Below the pieces are notes generated by a model. The model was not told where the DNA came from, did no database searches, and worked only from the letters and a program-made list of their open reading frames with translations. DNA of 64,000 nucleotides from Microbulbifer sp. ALW1 (GTDB lineage: Bacteria > Pseudomonadota > Gammaproteobacteria > Pseudomonadales > Cellvibrionaceae), in NCBI RefSeq assembly GCF_009903625.1, contig NZ_CP047569.1, forward strand, positions 3,590,001 through 3,654,000. Direction: 5' to 3'. Made by a program: the position numbers and the translations under genes. Within the stretch, counting starts at the first letter, position 1, and every line of letters begins with the position of its first letter. Below, one piece after another: positions 38,851-47,389 of the stretch.

Positions 38851-41520
38851 ATGATTCAGAAGACCCGTCGCGCCCGCTGTCACTCCAGCCCTATTTTCAA
38901 CACCCATATCTTCAACTACCGCTCTGCCAAACGCCTTGCCGGCTCCATTGCCATCGCGGTCGGTCTCAGCGCGTGTGGCGACGCAGGACAGCAAGTATCG
39001 AACGTCACAGCAGCTTCCTCTCCGGAACCCAGCGCTGCAAACACCGAAGCAAATTTTTCCCTGGATAACTGGCCCGCGCTCAAACCCGCCTTGCCCCGGG
39101 ATGAAAAGCTCGAAGCCCGTATCGCCGGCCTTCTTGGGAAGATGACCCTGGAAGAAAAAGTCGGGCAGATGATGCAGGCGGAGATCAAGTCGATAACGCC
39201 GGAAGAAGTGAAGCAATACCACATCGGTTCTATCCTCAACGGCGGCGGCACCTTCCCCAACAACGACAAGTTCGCCACCCCGGACGACTGGCGCCAGCTG
39301 GCGGACGACTACTTTGCCGCATCCATGGACACCAGTGACGGCGGCGTGGCCATCCCGATTATCTGGGGATCCGACGCAGTACACGGTCATAACAATGTGA
39401 TCGGCGCGACCCTCTTCCCCCACAACATTGGCCTCGGTGCTGCCCGCGACCCGGAGCTGATTCGCCGCATCGGCGAAGCCACGGCCCGCGAAGTCGCTGT
39501 CACCGGTGTGGACTGGACCTTCGCCCCCACCATTGCAGTAGTGCGCGACGACCGCTGGGGCCGCACCTTTGAAAGCTATTCCGAAGATCCGGAAATCGTC
39601 GCCGCCTACGCCCGGGAAATGATCAAGGGTATCCAGGGCGATAAATCTTCCGACGAATTCCTCGATGGCCGCCATCTGGTATCCGCCGCCAAACACTTTG
39701 TTGGCGACGGCGGCACTACCCGCGGTATCGATCGTGGCGACACCCAGGTAAGCGAAAAAGAACTGGCGGAAATCCACGCCGCCGGCTACATCACCGCGCT
39801 GGAATCCGGTGTGCAATCGGTGATGGCCTCCTTCAACAGCTGGAATGGCAAGCGCCTGCACGGCCATCAATACCTGCTCACAGAGGTACTGAAAAATCGC
39901 CTGGGCTTTGACGGCTTCGTAGTGGGCGACTGGAACGGCCACCGCTTTGTGGACGGCTGCACCGTGGACAGCTGTGCCGCGGCAGTTAACGCCGGCCTGG
40001 ATATGTTTATGATCACCGCCGAGTGGAAAGCGCTGATTAAAAACACCATCGCCCAGGTAAACAGTGGCGAAATTCCCATGAGCCGTATCGACGATGCGGT
40101 GAGCCGCATCCTGCGGGTCAAAATCCGCGCGGGGCTGTTTGAGCGCGACCGCCCGCTGGCAGGCAAGAACGGTATTCTCGGCAGTACCGAGCACCGCGCC
40201 ATTGCCCGCGAAGCGGTGCGCAAATCCCTGGTGCTGCTGAAAAACAACGACCAGCTGCTGCCGGTAGACGCACGCAAAAACATTCTGGTGGCCGGTAACG
40301 GCGCCGACAGCATTTCCAAGCAAAGCGGCGGCTGGACCATTTCCTGGCAGGGCACCGGCAATACTGCCGAAGATTTCCCGGGCGCCACTTCCATCTACAC
40401 CGGTATCCAACAGGCGGTGGACGCCGCCGGCGGCAAGGTGGTGCTGAGTGAAAACGGCAAGCTGGATGCCCGTGCATTCGATGGCAAAAAGCCCGATGTG
40501 GCCATCGTGGTCTTCGGCGAAGATCCCTACGCGGAGTGGCACGGCGACCTGGCCAGTATCGAATTCCAGCTCGGCAGTAAGGAAGACCTGGAACTGCTGC
40601 AGAAACTCAAGGCGCAGAATATTCCGGTGGTCAGCGTATTCCTGTCCGGCCGCCCGCTGTGGGTGAATAAAGAACTGAACCTGTCCGACGCCTTCGTCGC
40701 TGCCTGGCTGCCTGGTTCGGAAGGCGCCGGAGTTGCGGATGTGCTGCTCACCGATGGTGATGGCAACCAACGTTATGACTTTACCGGCCGCCTCTCCTTC
40801 AGCTGGCCGGAGCTGGTGCACCAGACGGTCATCAACCGCGGCGATGAAAACGATGAAGATAATGCACCGCTGTTTACCTACGGCTTCGGTCTGGATTATT
40901 CAAGCGACGTACAGCTGGCCAATACGCTGAACGAAGACGGCGAATCCTACGTAGACGGCAAGCTGGAAGATGCCTGGCTGATGGTCTCTCGCCCACAGGC
41001 GCCATGGAAGCTGTTCATTGCCGATGGCGAACAGCAACCGGTCTGGGTGAACGGCAATATGGCCCGCAGTGCCGACGACAATATTACCGTGGCTTCCATC
41101 GATATGCTGTCCCAGGAAGACGCCCGCGCACTGAACTGGAAAGGCCTGCGCGCCGGCAGTGTGGTATTGCAGACGCAAAAGCCCCAGGACCTCAGCCGTT
41201 ACCTGAATGAAGGCGCCGCACTGACCATGGATATTCGCGTTGATCAGGCACCGCAGGCGCCGGTGTTCGCGCAGATTTCCTGCGAAGGAAAAAATTGCCG
41301 CGGCGCCCTGCCCCTGCAACCCACACTGGAAGCCCTGCCTCTGGGCGACTGGTCACAAGTGTCCATTGACCTGCGCTGCTTCGCCGACGCCGGTGCCGAT
41401 TTTTCCAACGTCTCCCAGGGCCTGTCGTTGCACAGTGAGGGCAAACTGGCGATGGCCGTGGCCAATATCAAGTTTGTTCCTGGCGCGGGCGACCAGGCCC
41501 AGATTCGCTGCGGGAGCTGA
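38851..41520 (+). CDS. GH3 exo-beta-glucanase lipoprotein (ExoP/CelD-like)
   Basis: An 889-residue GH3 lipoprotein, acylated at Cys42 (VGLSAC). Barrel domain: IPIIWGSDAVHGHNN, TFAPTIAVVRDDRWGR, AKHFVGDGGT, nucleophile Asp360 in VVGDWNGH. The second domain has the likely acid/base Glu557 in VFGEDPYAEW, the arrangement of barley-ExoI-type exo-1,3/1,4-beta-glucanases. A C-terminal ~170-residue beta domain follows with three or four cysteines. This differs from the BglX-type GH3 in the same locus, so the two probably act on different linkages or at different sites. The ATG at 38851 has CGGAG upstream; the upstream in-frame stretch overlaps the terminator. Confidence 0.93.
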   Translation: MIQKTRRARCHSSPIFNTHIFNYRSAKRLAGSIAIAVGLSACGDAGQQVSNVTAASSPEPSAANTEANFSLDNWPALKPALPRDEKLEARIAGLLGKMTLEEKVGQMMQAEIKSITPEEVKQYHIGSILNGGGTFPNNDKFATPDDWRQLADDYFAASMDTSDGGVAIPIIWGSDAVHGHNNVIGATLFPHNIGLGAARDPELIRRIGEATAREVAVTGVDWTFAPTIAVVRDDRWGRTFESYSEDPEIVAAYAREMIKGIQGDKSSDEFLDGRHLVSAAKHFVGDGGTTRGIDRGDTQVSEKELAEIHAAGYITALESGVQSVMASFNSWNGKRLHGHQYLLTEVLKNRLGFDGFVVGDWNGHRFVDGCTVDSCAAAVNAGLDMFMITAEWKALIKNTIAQVNSGEIPMSRIDDAVSRILRVKIRAGLFERDRPLAGKNGILGSTEHRAIAREAVRKSLVLLKNNDQLLPVDARKNILVAGNGADSISKQSGGWTISWQGTGNTAEDFPGATSIYTGIQQAVDAAGGKVVLSENGKLDARAFDGKKPDVAIVVFGEDPYAEWHGDLASIEFQLGSKEDLELLQKLKAQNIPVVSVFLSGRPLWVNKELNLSDAFVAAWLPGSEGAGVADVLLTDGDGNQRYDFTGRLSFSWPELVHQTVINRGDENDEDNAPLFTYGFGLDYSSDVQLANTLNEDGESYVDGKLEDAWLMVSRPQAPWKLFIADGEQQPVWVNGNMARSADDNITVASIDMLSQEDARALNWKGLRAGSVVLQTQKPQDLSRYLNEGAALTMDIRVDQAPQAPVFAQISCEGKNCRGALPLQPTLEALPLGDWSQVSIDLRCFADAGADFSNVSQGLSLHSEGKLAMAVANIKFVPGAGDQAQIRCGS

Positions 41521-41523
41521 GGC

Positions 41524-42489
41524 GTGATAGTCAAGAGAGGGGTTACCAGAATCGCCGCCATTCTGGGGGCATCCATGCTACTGGCAACGTCTGCCAGCGC
41601 GGCGGAAGACGCCCCTATCCAGCTGGCAAAGGATTCCCTGAAGCTGGCACTGGACCCACACTACGGCGGCCGCATTACCGAACTCTGGTACGGCGACCGC
41701 GACCTGCTGGCAGTACCGGAGCCGGGCGAAAACAGCTTCGGCTCGACCTTCTGGCTAAGCCCGCAGACCCTGTGGGACTGGCCGCCAATCCCGGAGCACG
41801 ACACCGCGCCCTATGCCGTGTCCGCAAAAACAGCGGATTCCGCCACGCTCAGCAGCGCCCTCGGCCACGGCGCCCGGGTGAGCAAAACCGTAACCCTGGA
41901 CAACGGCCACAGCGCCCGCGTGCACTACCGAATTGATGCCGACAAAGACTTTCCGGAAATAGCGGCCTGGGAAATCACCCGCGTCCCAAACCGTGGTCTG
42001 GCCTTTGCCCCGGTGACCACTGACAGCGTGAAAACTGTACGCGGCAAGGTCGCCTACGAACTGAATCGTGACACCCTGTGGCTGGCGCTGGAAGACAAAG
42101 CACCCCTTGTCGAAGGCAAGGTCATTGCCAATGGTACCGAGGGCTGGCTTGCCTACGCGGTGGACCGCCTGCTGTATCTGAAGATTTATCCCAGGGTCGC
42201 GATGGCCGATATGGCCACCGGCGAGGGAGATATCGAGCTGTACCTCAGTGGTGAGCTGCCTTTTCTAGAGCTGGAAGTACAGAGTGCCGCGCAATCACTG
42301 AGGTCAGGCGAGGCGCTCAACTGGTCCGTAATGTGGCGTTTGGCCCCGATCCCCGAGACGGTAGCGATACACAGCGGCTCCCGTTCACTGATGCAGTTTG
42401 CCCGTGACCAGGTGCAACTGGCCGAGCGTCGATTACCCAGCACCCCAGTATCCAGCACCCCAGTGAATTCCCCGGCGCCAAATCCGTAA
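41524..42489 (+). CDS. DUF4380 secreted protein
   Basis: A 321-residue protein with a signal peptide (ending near ASAAE) and a DUF4380 body: the opening GGRITELWYGDRDLL and STFWLSPQTLWDWPP are typical. The fold resembles galactose-mutarotase-like beta-sandwiches, so a carbohydrate-binding or epimerase-like role is possible but unproven. The GTG start lies 3 bases after the GH3 stop, with GGGAG about 8 bases before it inside the GH3 end, so the two are coupled. The C-terminus ends in a repeat (SSTPVSSTPVN) from a 15-bp duplication. Confidence 0.8.
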   Translation: MIVKRGVTRIAAILGASMLLATSASAAEDAPIQLAKDSLKLALDPHYGGRITELWYGDRDLLAVPEPGENSFGSTFWLSPQTLWDWPPIPEHDTAPYAVSAKTADSATLSSALGHGARVSKTVTLDNGHSARVHYRIDADKDFPEIAAWEITRVPNRGLAFAPVTTDSVKTVRGKVAYELNRDTLWLALEDKAPLVEGKVIANGTEGWLAYAVDRLLYLKIYPRVAMADMATGEGDIELYLSGELPFLELEVQSAAQSLRSGEALNWSVMWRLAPIPETVAIHSGSRSLMQFARDQVQLAERRLPSTPVSSTPVNSPAPNP

Positions 42490-42526
42490 TTCGCCCGAAT
42501 ACAGTCAGCACCTTGACTCGCTTGTG

Positions 42527-42552
42527 CCGCGGTAATTACCGCGGTTTTTTTT
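42527..42552 (+). terminator. Intrinsic terminator at the end of the glucan locus
   Basis: The 18-base palindrome CCGCGGTAATTACCGCGG (42527-42544) is followed by eight T. Confidence 0.92.
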
Positions 42553-42693
42553 GCCCCGCATTCCCACGCGGCACCAGCCAGTCACAAATCGTTGGGACAA
42601 ACTTCCTCACCTCAACTGTCACCGCTTGTGACAAAGTGCTAAATTTGACGCCAAATGCCTCCGGCAGTGGACCAGACAATAAGAGGTACCCCC

Positions 42694-43584
42694 ATGGTTC
42701 AGTTAGTCGTCGATTCCGGCTGCGATTTACCTGATGAATTTTTGCGCAAATACAATGTTGCGGTATTGCCGCACAGTGTCAGCGTTGGCAAAGACTCTTT
42801 TGGTGACCAGCGCAACCCCGCACAGATGAGCCACTTCTACGCTCGCTCCCTGGTTGACCGCTCTCGCCAGGTCAATTCCGGCCCAGCTGGTGAACCCGAG
42901 ATCGAAAAGGTCATTTCCAGACTGATTCGCCAGGGGCAGACGGACATCCTGGTCCAGACCATCAATGCCGCCAACAGTCCCACCTACGCCAACGCGGTCA
43001 ATGTGGCGCGCAAACTGGGTAGTGACACGGTGAACATCAACACCGTGGATTCCCACACCCTCTTCTCCGGCCAGGGGCTACTGGCGCTCTACACCCTGTC
43101 GCTGATCCAAAAGGGACTTACCGGCGCACAAATCAAATCCCGAGCGGAAGAATTCGGACGCAAAATGGTGGGCTATGCAGCCATTCAGGATGTTTACTAC
43201 CTGCGCGAACGCGGCCGCCAGAAAAATGAAAAAAGTGTGAGCTGGCTGAAGGCATTTATGGCCCGCTCCCTCGACCTGCACCCGATTCTCTCCATGACCT
43301 ACCAGGGATCTGCGGTGGCCGACACGGTAAAAACCTACGACGGCTGTACCCACCGCCTGTTCGAACTGGCGGAAGAAAAAATGGCGGCGAATGAATTACT
43401 GATGCCTGCAGTGGTCGTCAGCATCGCCGGTCCTCTCAAGGATCTTGAGAAGGTACCCGGATTCAAGGCGTTTGAAAAAAAGGCTGCCGAGCACAAGGTA
43501 AAAATCTACCGCTCGGTGATGAGTCTATCCGGCGGTATCAATCTCGGCCCCGGCACCGTGGCACTGGCCATCGCGGCCAAATAA
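42694..43584 (+). CDS. DegV family fatty-acid-binding protein
   Basis: A 296-residue cytoplasmic protein of the DegV family (VVDSGCDLP at the start, DSHTLFSGQG in the middle, GTVALAI at the end). Gram-positive DegV homologues (FakB) bind a fatty acid and present it to the kinase FakA; no fakA-like gene is nearby, so the role here is open. The ATG at 42694 is preceded by AAGAGG; the upstream in-frame ATG at 42655 would add a stretch unlike the family. Confidence 0.9.
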   Translation: MVQLVVDSGCDLPDEFLRKYNVAVLPHSVSVGKDSFGDQRNPAQMSHFYARSLVDRSRQVNSGPAGEPEIEKVISRLIRQGQTDILVQTINAANSPTYANAVNVARKLGSDTVNINTVDSHTLFSGQGLLALYTLSLIQKGLTGAQIKSRAEEFGRKMVGYAAIQDVYYLRERGRQKNEKSVSWLKAFMARSLDLHPILSMTYQGSAVADTVKTYDGCTHRLFELAEEKMAANELLMPAVVVSIAGPLKDLEKVPGFKAFEKKAAEHKVKIYRSVMSLSGGINLGPGTVALAIAAK

Positions 43585-43599
43585 GATTCGTCGTTCGCA

Positions 43600-43624
43600 T
43601 CAGACGACGTCAAATGTCGTCTGA
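43600..43624 (+). terminator. Hairpin after the DegV gene
   Basis: TCAGACGAC (43600-43608) pairs perfectly with GTCGTCTGA (43616-43624) around 7 bases. No T tract follows, so termination is uncertain. Confidence 0.35.
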
Positions 43625-43737
43625 CTGCTCCCGCCCCACCATCGATGTCGAGCAGAGCGACGCAGAAAAACAAAATACACCTGATCCATCTAGACTGAGG
43701 AAAGCTGTTTTACGACCTTTCCCCATAGGTGAAAAAG

Positions 43738-44538
43738 ATGTATCAACGTTTCGCCGCGTTTTTTGCCCTGATCTTCACCCTGTGTAGTGTCAACGCAGTC
43801 GCTGATTCCGACCTCGCCAAACAACTCAGTAACCCGGTCTCGGATCTGATCAGCGTGCCCTTCCAGCACAACTGGGATAATCGTGTTGGGCCAACAGAAG
43901 GCGGACGCAAGTACACCCTGAATATCCAACCGGTTATCCCTATATCTATCAGTGAAAACTGGAACCTCATCAGCCGAACCATTCTGCCGGTGATCAGCCA
44001 GGAAAACATTTTTCCCGGCAGCGGAGACCAGACCGGCCTCGGCGATACGGTGCAAAGCCTCTTTTTTTCGCCAAAGCAACCAACCGCCGGCGGTATCACC
44101 TGGGGCGCAGGTCCGGCCTTTTTACTGCCGACAGGGACAGAGCCGCTACTGGGGACGGAAAAATGGGGCGCCGGCCCCACCGGCGTAGTGCTTAAACAAG
44201 CGGGTCCCTGGACCATTGGCACCCTTGCCAACCATATCTGGTCCTTTGCGGGCAGCGATAACCGCGCCGACGTTAACAGCACCTTCATCCAACCGTTCCT
44301 CGCCTACAACACCCCCACATCCTGGACCTTCACCGTGCAAACAGAGTCCACCTACGATTGGGAAACCGAGCAGTGGAATGTGCCGGTGCACTTTCTGGTG
44401 GGTAAGGTATTTACGGTGGGTAAGCAGACCTATCAGGTAACTGCTGGACCACGGTATTACGCGGAAAGCCCCGACGGCGGCGCCCAGGACTGGGGCTTCC
44501 GGCTCGCCTGGGTAATGCTGTTCCCCAAATCGAAATAG
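43738..44538 (+). CDS. Outer-membrane barrel protein, MetA-pathway-of-phenol-degradation-like
   Basis: A 266-residue secreted protein with a signal peptide (ending near NAVA) and alternating beta-strand pattern, of the superfamily named after a phenol meta-pathway protein, which are small putative outer-membrane channels. The repeated aromatic/glycine patterns (TWGAGPAFLLPTGTEP, WGAGPTGVVLKQ, YQVTAGPRYY) are typical. A GTG at 43729 is in frame, but the ATG at 43738 has AGGTGA in a good position. First of four envelope genes in the same direction. Function is inferred only. Confidence 0.7.
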   Translation: MYQRFAAFFALIFTLCSVNAVADSDLAKQLSNPVSDLISVPFQHNWDNRVGPTEGGRKYTLNIQPVIPISISENWNLISRTILPVISQENIFPGSGDQTGLGDTVQSLFFSPKQPTAGGITWGAGPAFLLPTGTEPLLGTEKWGAGPTGVVLKQAGPWTIGTLANHIWSFAGSDNRADVNSTFIQPFLAYNTPTSWTFTVQTESTYDWETEQWNVPVHFLVGKVFTVGKQTYQVTAGPRYYAESPDGGAQDWGFRLAWVMLFPKSK

Positions 44539-44601
44539 CCAAGATCCCGTTTCGTTAGTATTGAAATTTTCTGTCAGCGTCATTCCCTGAGGGAACAGGT
44601 T

Positions 44602-45900
44602 ATGCAACAACAGCAACCGAGAAAATTGTGCACCGCAAAAAAAATGCTGCCGCTGTTCATCGCCGCACTCGCGACACCCGCAGCGCAGGCGGGTGGCATC
44701 ATGTTGTGGCAGATAGGTACACCCACCCTCGGCACGGCCAGCGCTGGCTGGGCGGCAATGCCGGAAGATGCATCCACGGCGTTTACCAATCCTGCAGGCA
44801 CCGCGTGGCGAGACGTTACGGAAATACGTGCTGCGGGACAGGCACTTTACGGCGATGTGGGATTCACCGATGGCGGCCTGAGTAATGTACCCGGCAATGA
44901 CGGTGGCAACCCCATTGAGTGGTTTCCCGGCATGGGCGCCTTCGCCGCGGGCAAACTGACGGACAACATCGGCTGGGGTTTTGCCATGGCCGGCAACTTT
45001 GGCCTGGGACTCGATTACCACGACAACTGGGAAGGCCGACGCTTTGTTCAGAACGTGGACCTGCTGGGCATGAGCCTGATTCCCTCCCTCAGCTGGCAAA
45101 TAAACGACTGCCTGTCCGTTGGCCTCGGCCTGAATGCCATGGCCAGCTATTTCAGTTTCCAGTCGGCGCCCCGCGCAGGATTGATCGATGAAGACGCCTA
45201 CCTGCGCTTCAAGGATCTGGATATGGGGTACGGTGGTAACCTCGGCATCATCTACCGCCCGGTGAGTGGCACCACCTTCGGTATTACCTACACCTCCAAG
45301 GTGGAGTTTGAATTCAAAGATGACCTGAAACTGCGGGATTTCGGCCCACTGTTCGAGCTGGCCGTTGGCCGCTTTGACGGCACCCGCACCACCATTGATA
45401 TCAACGCGCCGGCAACAGTCACCGCCAGCCTGCAACAGGAGCTGACCGACGCCACCACACTCTATGTGAACCTGGCGTGGCAGGACTGGTCCGAATACGC
45501 CGGTGTCAGCCTGGCCCTGGACAACCCCGCCCAGACCTCCGTTAAAGTCGACCGTGGTTATAAAGACACCGGGGCTTTCGCACTGGGAGTACGCCATGAG
45601 TTCAATCGGGGCATGTTGGATGGATGGTACCTGTCTACGGGTATTGCCCTGGAAAGCACCATGGCGGAAACCTATGCCATTACCGCCGATACCGTGACCA
45701 ACGAATCCGTAACATTCGGACTGGGGGCAGGCAAGGAGCTATGCCCGGGAGTCACCATGGATATGGGCTACAACTATGTTTCCCTGGGTGATATCGACAT
45801 CAACCAGCAGGGGCGCCCGCCCTTCAGTCCACGCCTACAGGGTACCTATGAAGACACAGTGCTCCACTTCCTCGGCGGCTCCATTCAATTTGAATTCTGA
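44602..45900 (+). CDS. fadL: FadL/OmpP1-family outer-membrane transporter
   Basis: A 432-residue outer-membrane protein of the FadL/TodX family, which admits long-chain fatty acids or other hydrophobic molecules by lateral diffusion. A signal peptide ends at AQAGG; the family N-terminal hatch (GTASAGWAAMPEDASTAFTNPAG) and the barrel ending in QFEF are seen. GAGGGAACAGGTT precedes the ATG. It follows the MetA-like gene by 63 bases and precedes the DUF2092 gene by 30. Confidence 0.88.
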   Translation: MQQQQPRKLCTAKKMLPLFIAALATPAAQAGGIMLWQIGTPTLGTASAGWAAMPEDASTAFTNPAGTAWRDVTEIRAAGQALYGDVGFTDGGLSNVPGNDGGNPIEWFPGMGAFAAGKLTDNIGWGFAMAGNFGLGLDYHDNWEGRRFVQNVDLLGMSLIPSLSWQINDCLSVGLGLNAMASYFSFQSAPRAGLIDEDAYLRFKDLDMGYGGNLGIIYRPVSGTTFGITYTSKVEFEFKDDLKLRDFGPLFELAVGRFDGTRTTIDINAPATVTASLQQELTDATTLYVNLAWQDWSEYAGVSLALDNPAQTSVKVDRGYKDTGAFALGVRHEFNRGMLDGWYLSTGIALESTMAETYAITADTVTNESVTFGLGAGKELCPGVTMDMGYNYVSLGDIDINQQGRPPFSPRLQGTYEDTVLHFLGGSIQFEF

Positions 45901-45930
45901 GAATTTCATGGGTCGCCAGGAGGGCACAAT

Positions 45931-46773
45931 ATGAAGACGCTGACACTTCTATTTTTCTGCCTTGCGCTCGCCAGCTTCGCGCTCTGGGCGCAGCAAGATG
46001 CGGAACCGGATACATCACTGCACGAATCACCGAATACCGCCATTAACGAAGCGGCAGCGGAAGCCAGAAAAATTGTGCGCGCCCTTGAAGAGCATCTGTC
46101 GGGGAAGCCCCGCCTCACCTACGAGACCCAACTCACCTCCGATGTCGTGCTCGACAACGGACAGAAAATCCAGATCGCCGGCACCACTAAGGTGTACTTC
46201 AAGCGCCCCAACCAGCTGATGGTGGAACTGGAAACCGACAGTATTCGTCGACAGATTTATCACGATGGCAAACAGCTGACGGTGATCGCGCCCAACGAAA
46301 AATATTACGGCACCATTGAAGCAGACTCCTCCAGCATCGAAGCCATGATGAGCGCCGCCAATGACTACGGCCTCCAGGTTCCGCTGGTAGACCTGATCGC
46401 CTGGGGCGCAAAAGGGACCGAGGCGCTAACAGTAGACTCTGCCACCTATATCGGCGAAACCCGGGTACAGGGTAAAGCCGTGGATCACTGGGCGTTTCGC
46501 GGCCCCAGGCTGGACTGGGAGGTTTGGGTAACCCAGGGGGAAGACCCACTGCCATTGAAAATTTCCACCGTCAGCTACCACGATCCCAGCCAGCCGCGAT
46601 TTACCGCCATCATCAAATGGAACGAGCGCGCGTCTATCCGGGACAGCCTGTTTACCCCGAAGATGGACAAAGACTTCCGCAAAATTCCGTTTAAGAAACT
46701 GCAGCCGGCCAACGCCGCAGATGCGAACACGATGGAAGAAAACAACGGACGCAAGGAGGCAGGCAGTGAATAG
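45931..46773 (+). CDS. DUF2092 periplasmic protein
   Basis: A 280-residue protein with a signal peptide (ending ALWAQ) and a DUF2092 body (TYETQLTSDVVLDNGQKIQI, RPNQLMVELE, YYGTIEA). The family is predicted to be periplasmic with a LolA/LppX-like half-barrel, which suggests binding of a hydrophobic ligand; this is an inference. It overlaps the next gene by 8 bases and is part of the same apparent operon as fadL. Confidence 0.78.
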   Translation: MKTLTLLFFCLALASFALWAQQDAEPDTSLHESPNTAINEAAAEARKIVRALEEHLSGKPRLTYETQLTSDVVLDNGQKIQIAGTTKVYFKRPNQLMVELETDSIRRQIYHDGKQLTVIAPNEKYYGTIEADSSSIEAMMSAANDYGLQVPLVDLIAWGAKGTEALTVDSATYIGETRVQGKAVDHWAFRGPRLDWEVWVTQGEDPLPLKISTVSYHDPSQPRFTAIIKWNERASIRDSLFTPKMDKDFRKIPFKKLQPANAADANTMEENNGRKEAGSE

Positions 46774-47389
46774 CCCCTCGTATTTCAAACCCTCGACACT
46801 GACCAGAGTCCTTGCCACACTGGCCGCGACGAGTGTCCTGCTGTGGGGCGCCAGTGCGGCCCTGGCACGTCCGGGGTTCGGCGGTGGACACTTTGGCGGG
46901 CCAATGATGAATATTCACCCCGGGTTCGGCGGTGGAGTGGGAATTCGCACCATGCGACCAATGCGGCCGATGCGGCCAATGGATGGGGGAATTCACCGGG
47001 TACCGCCCTACCATGGCCCGCGCCCGGAGCATCTCCCACCCCATGGCGGCGGCGGAGATCATCATCACAATGACCACCACCACGGCCACTACTGGCCCTA
47101 CCCCGCCCCCGGATACTGGGCCGGTGTCGCCACCGGCGCGGCAGTCGGAGGCATGGTGTACAGCCTGCCGGGAGAGTGCGTAGAGCGGGTCGTCAACGAT
47201 GTCACTTACAAGAACTGTGGCGGTACCTGGTATCGCCCGAGCTATGCCGGTACCCAGGTCGTCTACGAAGTGGTGCCCGCGCTGAACCGGCACCAAGCGC
47301 GATCTGCCTTTCAAAATCCACTCGTCAGATTTGCGACTCAACCGGCAACCAGGAAAGCAGCCAGGACAGCGTCCGCTGCCACCAGGTAG
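46766..47389 (+). CDS. DUF6515-like secreted glycine/histidine-rich protein
   Basis: A 207-residue secreted protein. The GTG start at 46766 lies inside the end of the DUF2092 gene and has AAGGAGG 6 to 8 bases upstream. After a signal peptide (ending ALA) comes a low-complexity region: GFGGGHFGG, tandem MRP repeats and a histidine cluster (DHHHNDHHHGHY) that may bind metal. The C-terminal block CVERVVNDVTYKNCGGTWYRP with two cysteines is the DUF6515-type pattern. Its last 65 bases overlap the end of the convergent phospholipase-D gene. Function unknown. Confidence 0.72.
   Translation: MNSPSYFKPSTLTRVLATLAATSVLLWGASAALARPGFGGGHFGGPMMNIHPGFGGGVGIRTMRPMRPMRPMDGGIHRVPPYHGPRPEHLPPHGGGGDHHHNDHHHGHYWPYPAPGYWAGVATGAAVGGMVYSLPGECVERVVNDVTYKNCGGTWYRPSYAGTQVVYEVVPALNRHQARSAFQNPLVRFATQPATRKAARTASAATR

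Noticed and set aside
38818..40821. A 667-codon minus-strand ORF
   Set aside because: Antisense to the second GH3 gene; no start context and no recognisable domain.
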